Part shown: positions 1 through 5,718 of the stretch, in pieces
How the letters are laid out: each line of letters opens with the position of its first letter
Position numbering within the stretch: position 1 is the first letter of the stretch
Source of the DNA: Planctomycetaceae bacterium
Lineage (GTDB): Bacteria > Planctomycetota > Planctomycetia > Planctomycetales > Planctomycetaceae
DNA length: 7,164 bases
Direction of reading: 5' to 3'
Assembly (NCBI GenBank): GCA_027080405.1
Contig: JALWSL010000229.1
Location: 1 to 7,164, forward strand
The notes under the pieces: model-generated
The model's input: only the letters and a program-made list of their open reading frames with translations
The model's database searches: none
Told to the model about the DNA's origin: nothing
Position numbers and translations under genes: made by a program

Positions 1-1
1 G

Positions 2-2056
2 CGAAAGCGGGAGAGTCCCCCTTCCCGGTACACAAAAGCGGTGTTGGCGGCGAAGCCGCGCGCCTATTGGCGAATGAATGAAATCTCGGGGACGCGCGCG
101 GTTGATCTCACCGGCAAACATGACGGCGTCTATGAAAAGGGAGTCGCGTTTTATCTTCCCGGTTTTGAAGAAACGAGTCACGTGAAGGCGGATTACCGGG
201 CTGTCCACTTTGCCGGCGGACGGATGAAGGCGAACGAAGTTGCCCTCGGCGATACGTACACCGTCGAACTCTGGTTCTGGAATGGAATGCCTTCGCGGGC
301 TCGTCCCGTGACCGGCTATTTCTTTTCCGTCGGAAAAGCGGGGGACGAAACCGCTGCCGGGGATCATTTCGGCATCGGCGGCACCCACAACAATTCACTC
401 ACGGCTGGAAAACTGATCTTCTTCAACGGGAACAAGAAAGATCAATTACTCGCCGGTTATTCAACCATTCTGCCCAGAAGCTGGAATCACGTTGTCCTGA
501 TTCGCGACGGAAAAAAAGTGACGGTCTATCTCAACGGAAACAGCACGCCCGAATTTACCGGCGAAGTCGAAATAACCCGTCCGGAATCTGGAGGGCAGGT
601 TTTTCTTGGCGGCCGGAACGATGGCTTCGCGAATCTGGAAGGAAAAATAGCGGAGGTTGCCCTCTTCAATCGTGCTCTGAAGCCGGAAGAAATTGTCACA
701 CATTATCAGGCGGTGCATCCTGATCCTCGCAAGACAGCGCAACGGCGATCGGAGGGGAAAATCAAGGAAGATATTCGTGTGGGAGCAGCCGCGGTGAATC
801 TCAAATCGGATAATTCGATGGTTATCGCAGGAGGAATTTTCCCCCGGTTTGTCAACGATCAGGAAGGGGAACTGCGGGCTGTGGCGGTCGTTATCGAAAA
901 GCCGGGTCAAACGAAAATCGCCATTGTGCAGTGTGATGTCCTGTTTGTTGAACGCCGACTGACAGATGCCGCCTGTGCTGAAATTGAAAAGAGTACCGGC
1001 ATTCCCGCTGAGAATATCCTCATCAACGCCACGCATACGCATCACGCTCCCAGCACCACCATTGTGCACGGATATGGTCGCGACGATGTTTTCTGTGAGC
1101 GTCTGAAAAAAGCGGTCATTGCCTCGGTTCAAAAAGCGAACGAGAACCTGAAAGGGGGCGAGGCGACGTTCTCCTTCTATCTCGGAGAAGAAAACACCGT
1201 GGGGGCGAACAGTCGCCTGATGATGCCGGATGGAAAAATTCGCTGGATTGGCACAACCGCAGGAGCGATTCGCTCAACCGGCCCGTTCGATCCACAGCTC
1301 CCGGTGCTTCTGTTCCGAGGCAAGGATAAACAGCCGCGCGCCATTATCTATAACCACTCCACGCATACAATCGGCACGCGCAAAGGAAATGTCCGCTCGG
1401 CCGGTTTCTACGGACTGGCTGCCCAGGAACTGGAAGACGAACTGGGCGGTGTGGTCTGTTTCCTCGAAGGAGCGTCCGGCTCGACACACAATATCAACCG
1501 CGTTACAACGGCCCAGGCGGTTGATCGATTCAAGGCGGTCATCAAAGATGCGATGAACAAAGCAGAGTCGCGGCCCGTGGATCGGCTCGTTTCAATCAGA
1601 CGGCCCTTCACCTTCAAGGTGCGCACATTCGATGAAAAAATTGAAGACCAGAAAGTCGTTTCCTACTGCAAGAAATATTCCGGCTCGCGTGCTGATGATG
1701 TCATCAAGGTTTTTCGGGATATGCGAAAGGTGCTTCAACCGCAACAGGGACAGCAGCGCGAAACCTGGCTGCAGGTGATGCTGATAGGCGATGTGGCCAT
1801 TGTTGGCGTCCCGGCTGAATACTTCACCGGGTTGGGGGTTGAAATTAAAAAGAGGTCGCCCTTCAAAAACACTTACATTGCCGAGTTGGCCAATGATTGG
1901 ATCGGCTATCTGCCCGATGTCGAAGCGCATCAACTGGGTGGCTATCAAACCTGGACGGGACTGCACTCTTACGCAGAAATCGGCACCGGGGAACATGTTG
2001 TCGATGAAGTCATCAGCATGCTTAATGAACTCAAACAGGAAGAAAGCAGCAGGTAG
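2..2056 (+). CDS. LamG domain fused to neutral ceramidase-like hydrolase (5' partial)
   Basis: This is probably an exported glycan- or surface-binding hydrolase. The reading frame is open to the window edge. The GTG at 41 could serve as a start, but the codons before it (ending Y-T-K-A) continue smoothly into VLAAKPRAYWRMNE, which is the usual beginning of a LamG/concanavalin-like domain, so the true start lies upstream. Numbering from the GTG at 41, the LamG domain spans about residues 1-223 and ends with the typical AEVALFNRALKPEEI signature. A ceramidase-like catalytic domain spans about 245-660. Candidate zinc-site residues are H332 and H334 (THTHHAPS), H442 (NHSTHT), E593 (PAEYF) and Y623 (GYLPD), with N390-S-R392 matching the family NRS/NRR motif. 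The family hexapeptide GDVSPN is replaced by G480-S-T-H-N-I, so both its Asp and its Ser are lost. The C-terminal Ig-like domain of true ceramidases is absent. It is followed by 160 nt of non-coding DNA and is probably a separate transcription unit from the MarR-led operon. The domain calls are firm; the substrate is unknown. Confidence 0.85.
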   Translation, partial: RKRESPPSRYTKAVLAAKPRAYWRMNEISGTRAVDLTGKHDGVYEKGVAFYLPGFEETSHVKADYRAVHFAGGRMKANEVALGDTYTVELWFWNGMPSRARPVTGYFFSVGKAGDETAAGDHFGIGGTHNNSLTAGKLIFFNGNKKDQLLAGYSTILPRSWNHVVLIRDGKKVTVYLNGNSTPEFTGEVEITRPESGGQVFLGGRNDGFANLEGKIAEVALFNRALKPEEIVTHYQAVHPDPRKTAQRRSEGKIKEDIRVGAAAVNLKSDNSMVIAGGIFPRFVNDQEGELRAVAVVIEKPGQTKIAIVQCDVLFVERRLTDAACAEIEKSTGIPAENILINATHTHHAPSTTIVHGYGRDDVFCERLKKAVIASVQKANENLKGGEATFSFYLGEENTVGANSRLMMPDGKIRWIGTTAGAIRSTGPFDPQLPVLLFRGKDKQPRAIIYNHSTHTIGTRKGNVRSAGFYGLAAQELEDELGGVVCFLEGASGSTHNINRVTTAQAVDRFKAVIKDAMNKAESRPVDRLVSIRRPFTFKVRTFDEKIEDQKVVSYCKKYSGSRADDVIKVFRDMRKVLQPQQGQQRETWLQVMLIGDVAIVGVPAEYFTGLGVEIKKRSPFKNTYIAELANDWIGYLPDVEAHQLGGYQTWTGLHSYAEIGTGEHVVDEVISMLNELKQEESSR

Positions 2057-2147
2057 CGCGTTTTTGACGATACGCCGATAGTGCCAATTCACCGACTCTT
2101 CGAAAACCGACAGCAGAAAAAAATCAGCAAAAAAGATGATCTAGACA
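2057..2147. other. Intergenic segment upstream of the promoter, no gene
   Basis: This stretch lies between the stop of the LamG fusion gene and the -35 candidate. I see no coding frame with a convincing start signal and no RNA gene. There is a short T-run just after the stop (in gcgtttttgacg), but no GC-rich hairpin precedes it, so no intrinsic terminator can be called. The A-rich part at 2117-2134 is listed separately. Confidence 0.6.
2117..2134 (+). promoter_or_regulatory. Phased A-tracts, possible UP element
   Basis: Two A-runs, of 7 A (2117-2123) and 6 A (2129-2134), have centres about 11.5 nt apart, close to one DNA helical turn. They lie roughly 46-64 nt upstream of the predicted transcription start at about 2181. 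That position and phasing suit an UP element or a static bend that assists the promoter. This is inference from spacing only. Confidence 0.3.
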
Positions 2148-2174
2148 TTGAAAACAGCTAATACTTGATATAAT
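2148..2174 (+). promoter_or_regulatory. Sigma70-type promoter of the MarR-led operon
   Basis: A perfect -10 hexamer TATAAT lies at 2169-2174, with a -35 candidate TTGAAA at 2148-2153. The spacer is 15 nt, shorter than the usual 16-18, so the promoter may be weak or need help. Transcription would start near 2181, giving a leader of about 36 nt before the ATG at 2217. It is the only obvious promoter in the gap and would drive the four overlapping genes downstream. Confidence 0.55.
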
Positions 2175-2201
2175 AACAGTTTACATGTAATCTAATAACA
2201 G
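2171..2201 (+). repeat. 9-bp direct repeat TAATAACAG flanking the palindrome
   Basis: TAATAACAG occurs at 2171-2179 and again at 2193-2201. The copies are exactly 22 nt apart, about two helical turns. The midpoint of the pair (2186) practically coincides with the centre of the palindrome at 2181-2190. The first copy overlaps the -10 box and the second abuts the Shine-Dalgarno sequence of the regulator gene. This may be part of a composite operator, or a chance repeat in AT-rich DNA. Confidence 0.5.
2178..2193 (+). promoter_or_regulatory. Candidate MarR operator (palindrome TTACATGTAA)
   Basis: A perfect 10-bp palindrome TTACATGTAA lies at 2181-2190. It extends to an imperfect 16-bp palindrome at 2178-2193 with one mismatched pair (2180/2191). 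It sits just downstream of the -10 box, on the predicted transcription start, where a bound dimer would block RNA polymerase. MarR-family dimers bind inverted repeats of this general size and commonly repress their own promoter. The assignment to the adjacent MarR protein is inferred from position. Confidence 0.55.
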
Positions 2202-2208
2202 GTGGGAG
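2200..2208 (+). promoter_or_regulatory. Ribosome binding site deciding the MarR start
   Basis: The sequence AGGTGGGAG ends 8 nt before the ATG at 2217. This is good Shine-Dalgarno placement for that ATG. The longer GTG-started frame at 2202 would begin inside this element and has only AT-rich sequence upstream, so the ATG is preferred. Confidence 0.65.
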
Positions 2209-2216
2209 TAGAGTGG

Positions 2217-2708
2217 ATGGCATCGAGTCGTTTGCAGCGGGAGTTGAAGAAGAAAAAGCCTTTTGATTCCCCGGAGCAGGAAGCGAATTTGAATATTCTT
2301 CGCACGAATGATCGCTTCGAAAATCGTTTGGGGAAGTTCTTTCGCGAATATGGCCTGACCGCTTCGCAGTATAATGTCCTGAGGATATTACGGGGTGAGG
2401 GGAAGCCGCTTCCATCTCTGGAGATTGCCGGGCGGATGGTTCAGGTTGTTCCTGCAATAACGGGGCTGATTGATCGCCTCGAAAAACAGGAGCTGGTAAC
2501 CAGAAAGCGTTGCAACAAGGATCGCCGGGTTGTCTATGTGGAGATCACCGAAAAAGCCCTTGATATATTGTCGCAAATGGATGAACCGTTGGCGAAGTTG
2601 CATCGAGAGTTGATTGGTCATTTGTCGCGTCAGGAGTTGAAGGAGCTTTCCCGCCTTCTGGAAAAAGCGCGACAGTCGGTCGAAAACAACGGGGCGGGGG
2701 CATCCTGA
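2217..2708 (+). CDS. MarR-family transcriptional regulator
   Basis: This is a 163-residue cytoplasmic DNA-binding protein, a normal MarR length, and probably the dimeric repressor of its own operon. From the ATG at 2217, residues about 1-40 form a charged helical N-terminus with the pattern LQRELKKKKPFDSPEQEA. The winged helix-turn-helix runs from about 45 to 115: LTASQYNVLRIL (47-58), a helix region around SLEIAGRM (67-74), the recognition helix around VVPAITGLIDRLEKQ (77-91), and the wing with the family-typical K-D-R-R (102-105) followed by VVYVEIT. The C-terminal helices (about 115-155) would complete the dimer interface. There is one cysteine (C99), near the wing, so it does not look like an OhrR-type sensor with an N-terminal reactive Cys. 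It is the first gene of the operon: its TGA shares one base with the ATG of the next gene. The inducing ligand cannot be read from the sequence. Confidence 0.88.
   Translation: MASSRLQRELKKKKPFDSPEQEANLNILRTNDRFENRLGKFFREYGLTASQYNVLRILRGEGKPLPSLEIAGRMVQVVPAITGLIDRLEKQELVTRKRCNKDRRVVYVEITEKALDILSQMDEPLAKLHRELIGHLSRQELKELSRLLEKARQSVENNGAGAS
2691..2700 (+). promoter_or_regulatory. Purine-rich ribosome binding site for the second operon gene
   Basis: A G-rich run (ggggcggggg) inside the 3' end of the MarR gene ends 7 nt before the ATG at 2708. Together with the TGATG stop/start overlap it supports translation from 2708 by coupling. It is not a canonical AGGAGG, so later in-frame ATGs (2744, 2750, 2753) remain possible. 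Confidence 0.4.
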
Positions 2709-4180
2709 TGCACCTCCAATTGAAACCCGCCAACCTGATCGGAATGAAAATGATGAAGTCTATCTGCTTTTACAGTCTTACCCTGTTGGTAGTAACATCG
2801 CAGTTGTTTGCCGGGGGAAACGCCCCCTTGCAGGTTGGTGCTGCCAGTCGTGTGATCAACAATCGATTGGGGGGCTGGGTACAGGGAGCGGGGGTGGCTC
2901 GAAAAGCGACGAAGCAGCGGGATGATTTGGAGGCAAATGGACTTTACCTTTCAGATGGTAAAACAGAACTGCTGCTGGTCAGTTGCGATCTGGTTGGCTT
3001 GAATTCAGCGCACGTTGCTGCGATGCGCGAAGCGATGAGTAGAGCAACAGCGATACCGGCTCGCAATATTCTCATCACCTGCACGCACACTCATGGTGGG
3101 CCCTCACTGTTAAAGACAAACTATTTGATGCCGATCGATTTGCCTTACGTGAATCGTCTGCAGGACTGGCTTGTCGAGTTGGCCAAAGAAGCGGTTCAAT
3201 CGGCACAGCCCGGGCAAATTGGCTGGGGTAAAGGGAAGTCGCAGATCGGATTCAACCGGCGTTTGTGCTGGGCGGATGGTTCCCATTCAATGCACGGTGA
3301 TTCGTCGCGACCTGATTTTGCCGGACTGGAAGGCCCCGACGATCCGCAGCATCTGGCGATTTTTGCAGCCGACCTCAATGGAAAACTGATTGCTGTTTTG
3401 TATCACAATACTACGCATCCCACCATTTTCTATGCGGCAGGTATCTACTCGGCAGATTTTCCCGGCGAGGCTCGCAAAATTCTCCGCACACAACTGGGGA
3501 ACATTCCCGTCCTGTATCTGAATGGTGCTCAAGGTGATATTGCGATTACGGATCAGCTTCACCCACGTAAAGAATCGCGTGAAGAGAAACTCCGGCGAAT
3601 CGCGCAGCTGGTCGCTGATGAGACGTTGCGGTTATACAAAAAGGTTGAGTATCATAAACACCCCGCTATTGCCCACACTTATGAAGACCTGGTCGTTGCC
3701 GTGCGGCTTCCGAAGCCGCAGCGACTCGCGGAAGCCCGTGAAATCCTCAAGCGAATTGACGCCGGCGAAAAGATTCGCGGGATGAACATGATATTCGCAT
3801 TCGGTGCCGTGCATTTGCAGGAAGTCTTCGGGGAAAACCCGGTCGATACGTTGCCGGTTCACGCGATTCGCATCGGTGATGTTGCCTTGACGACTCAGCC
3901 TTGCGAACTGTATTGCCAATTCGGTCTGGATATCAAACGCCGCAGTCCGGCTCCGATGACGGCGGTGGTGGGCCTGGCTGATGGATACGCAGGTTACTGC
4001 CCGACCATTTATGGAATTTTGGGTGGGGGATATTCCGGGAAACCGATCTACTGGACCCGTCTGGAGCAGAATGCCGGCTACAAAATCGTGGAAACTTCCG
4101 GACGACTTCTCAATCGAATCTGGCGTCAATCGAATGTCGAAACAGCCGTTTCCGATAACGAGTCAGGAATCAGCAAATGA
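2708..4180 (+). CDS. Secreted neutral ceramidase-like zinc hydrolase, single domain
   Basis: This is an exported hydrolase of the neutral/alkaline non-lysosomal ceramidase-like family, with about 490 residues from the ATG at 2708. A signal peptide is clear: hydrophobic residues about 18-33 (ICFYSLTLLVV) and a cleavage site near QLFA-GG. The n-region is long from 2708, and starting at 2744 would give a more standard MKMMK leader, so the exact start is uncertain. Candidate zinc-site residues are H127 and H129 (THTHGGPS), H237 (NTTHPT), E400 (PCELY) and Y430 (GYCPT), and N183-R-R185 matches the substrate-side NRS motif. The family hexapeptide GDVSPN reads G276-D-I-A-I-T, so the conserved Ser is Ala279. 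Only the catalytic domain is present, without the Ig-like C-terminal domain of true ceramidases (usually well over 600 residues). Its TGA overlaps the sulfatase ATG by 4 nt (ATGA). It is probably an amidase or esterase on an unknown substrate, and I would not call it a ceramidase. Confidence 0.85.
   Translation: MHLQLKPANLIGMKMMKSICFYSLTLLVVTSQLFAGGNAPLQVGAASRVINNRLGGWVQGAGVARKATKQRDDLEANGLYLSDGKTELLLVSCDLVGLNSAHVAAMREAMSRATAIPARNILITCTHTHGGPSLLKTNYLMPIDLPYVNRLQDWLVELAKEAVQSAQPGQIGWGKGKSQIGFNRRLCWADGSHSMHGDSSRPDFAGLEGPDDPQHLAIFAADLNGKLIAVLYHNTTHPTIFYAAGIYSADFPGEARKILRTQLGNIPVLYLNGAQGDIAITDQLHPRKESREEKLRRIAQLVADETLRLYKKVEYHKHPAIAHTYEDLVVAVRLPKPQRLAEAREILKRIDAGEKIRGMNMIFAFGAVHLQEVFGENPVDTLPVHAIRIGDVALTTQPCELYCQFGLDIKRRSPAPMTAVVGLADGYAGYCPTIYGILGGGYSGKPIYWTRLEQNAGYKIVETSGRLLNRIWRQSNVETAVSDNESGISK
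4165..4168 (+). promoter_or_regulatory. Ribosome binding site for the sulfatase
   Basis: AGGA within the end of the preceding gene lies 8 nt before the ATG at 4177. This supports that start over the in-frame ATG at 4186. Confidence 0.5.
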
Positions 4181-5718
4181 ATCGAATGTTTTTTTCGTGT
4201 GTGGTGCTGTTTATTTTTTCAAGCTGCCCATTGAGCGGTTTGGCTGATGAGCGAATGAACGTGCTGTTTATTGCCGCTGATGATTTACGTCCGGAACTTG
4301 GCTGCTATGGCAAATCGCACATCAAGTCACCCCATATTGACAGGCTGGCTGAACGCGGAATGGTTTTTAATCGGGCGTATTGTCAGGCGGCAATCTGTCG
4401 AGCCAGCCGTGTCTCTTTGCTGACCGGGTTGAGGCCGGACAGTACGGAGATCTGGTCTAACGGTTCTCGGCACAAACATTTTCGTGATCACCTTCCCGAT
4501 ATCGTCACTCTGCCCCAGCATTTCAGGAATCATGGATATTGGACAACTTCCTACGGGAAAATTTTCCACGGTGCTTTTAATGTTCGAAGTGGTTGGAATG
4601 ACAAGATTTCCTGGTCAGCCCCTTCCTGGTATCCTGGTCCCCGCTACTACTACACAGATCGCGGTGTGCGTATCGCCCGGGAAGTTTTTGCGAGAAAGAC
4701 GAAGGCGAAAGGGGCCCAAATTGACGACTGGGTGAATCATTTCGTGCTCGGTCTTTCTCACGAAGCTCCCGAGGTCGACGATGACGTTCTTCAGGACGGT
4801 CAAATTGCCATTCGTGGGATAAAGGCTCTGCGGGAAAACAAGGATAAAACGTTTTTTCTCGCGTTGGGTTTTCTGAAGCCTCACCTTCCGTTTATCGCGC
4901 CGAAAAAATATTGGGATTTGTATCCACCGGAGAAAGTCCAGGTTGCCTCGAACCTGTTCGCTCCCCGCAATGCGACCCGATTTTCTTCGACCAATTGGGG
5001 CCATCCGCGCAGTTACACAGACTTTCCCGACAAGGGAGATCCGTCCGACCAGTTGACTCTTGAATTGACCCGTGGCTACGCCGCCTGTGTCAGTTACATT
5101 GATGCCCAGATTGGTCGCGTTCTTGATGAACTCGATCGTCTCGGGCTGCGTGAGAGAACAATCGTTGTTTTGTGGGGTGATCATGGTTGGCATCTGGGAG
5201 AGAATCACATTTGGGGCAAAGCGACCAATTTCGAACTTTCAACGCGGGCTCCGCTGATTGTCGTCGATCCCCGGATGAAAGCGGCTGGCTGCAAAACGGA
5301 GGCCCTCGTAGAATTTGTTGATATCTACCCCACCTTATGCCAATTGGCGGGGCTTCCTTTGCCCGAGCATCTTGAAGGAACCGGATTCGCCGCTTTGCTC
5401 GATGATCCGCAGTTGCCCTGGAAAAACGCAGCATTCAGTCAATTCCCGAGCAAAGGATATATGGGGCGTTCCATTCGCACGAGCCAATATCGTCTGACCC
5501 GCTGGGCGCGAAATGACAAACTGGCCGGTATCGAACTTTATGATCATCTTGCCGATCCGCAGGAAAACATTAACGTCGCGGATAATCCGGAGAATACCAG
5601 GCTGGTGAGACAACTGACAGAACAGCTCAAAGCGGGCTGGCGCAACGCAATTCCACCAATGATAAAACCAGAGGAAAAACAAGGGAAGAATAATCATCAT
5701 GAACCTCAATCGAATTAA
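4177..5718 (+). CDS. Secreted formylglycine sulfatase, iduronate-2-sulfatase-like
   Basis: This is a 513-residue type I sulfatase that would remove sulfate esters from an extracytoplasmic substrate. The signal peptide spans residues about 1-23 (hydrophobic SCVVLFIFSSC, cleavage near GLA-DE). The catalytic motif is C74-R-A-S-R78, the C-x-A/P-x-R site whose Cys is converted to formylglycine. Other active-site residues are D35 and D36 (AADDLRP) and D335 and H336 (WGDHGWHLGE) for calcium binding, plus G127-K128 (YGKIFH), K234-P-H236 (LKPHLPF) and K348 (IWGKATNFE). The order and wording of these motifs, the GYMGRSIRT and WARND stretches and the C-terminal ELYDHLADPQEN signature resemble human iduronate-2-sulfatase (SulfAtlas S1_7 type) in my recollection. 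That indicates family, not substrate. The last 19 residues (495-513) are a polar tail rich in Lys, Asn and His that overlaps the next gene by 20 nt. An anaerobic or aerobic formylglycine-generating enzyme must be encoded elsewhere. Confidence 0.93.
   Translation: MNRMFFSCVVLFIFSSCPLSGLADERMNVLFIAADDLRPELGCYGKSHIKSPHIDRLAERGMVFNRAYCQAAICRASRVSLLTGLRPDSTEIWSNGSRHKHFRDHLPDIVTLPQHFRNHGYWTTSYGKIFHGAFNVRSGWNDKISWSAPSWYPGPRYYYTDRGVRIAREVFARKTKAKGAQIDDWVNHFVLGLSHEAPEVDDDVLQDGQIAIRGIKALRENKDKTFFLALGFLKPHLPFIAPKKYWDLYPPEKVQVASNLFAPRNATRFSSTNWGHPRSYTDFPDKGDPSDQLTLELTRGYAACVSYIDAQIGRVLDELDRLGLRERTIVVLWGDHGWHLGENHIWGKATNFELSTRAPLIVVDPRMKAAGCKTEALVEFVDIYPTLCQLAGLPLPEHLEGTGFAALLDDPQLPWKNAAFSQFPSKGYMGRSIRTSQYRLTRWARNDKLAGIELYDHLADPQENINVADNPENTRLVRQLTEQLKAGWRNAIPPMIKPEEKQGKNNHHEPQSN
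5682..5686 (+). promoter_or_regulatory. Weak ribosome binding site for the last operon gene
   Basis: AGGGA lies 12 nt before the ATG at 5699, inside the polar tail of the sulfatase gene. The spacing is long, so initiation probably also depends on coupling to ribosomes terminating at 5718. Confidence 0.3.

Noticed and set aside
41..43. GTG as the true start of the first gene
   Set aside because: The frame is open upstream to the window edge and the residues before it join naturally to the LamG N-terminus. No signal peptide or ribosome site precedes it.
461..1132. Antisense open frame of about 223 codons inside the LamG fusion gene
   Set aside because: It mirrors a well-supported coding region with LamG and ceramidase-like motifs, has no family signature and no ribosome site that I can see.
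2057..2110. Rho-independent terminator after the first gene
   Set aside because: There is a T-run near the stop but no GC-rich stem before it. Small complementary pairs such as gtg/cac are too short.
2202..2204. GTG start for the MarR gene
   Set aside because: It lies within the Shine-Dalgarno element of the ATG at 2217 and has no purine-rich site of its own.
4177..4250. Lipoprotein signal (lipobox at FSSC) in the sulfatase
   Set aside because: The position -3 residue is Phe and the residues around the Cys do not match a normal lipobox. A signal peptidase I site near GLA-DE fits better.
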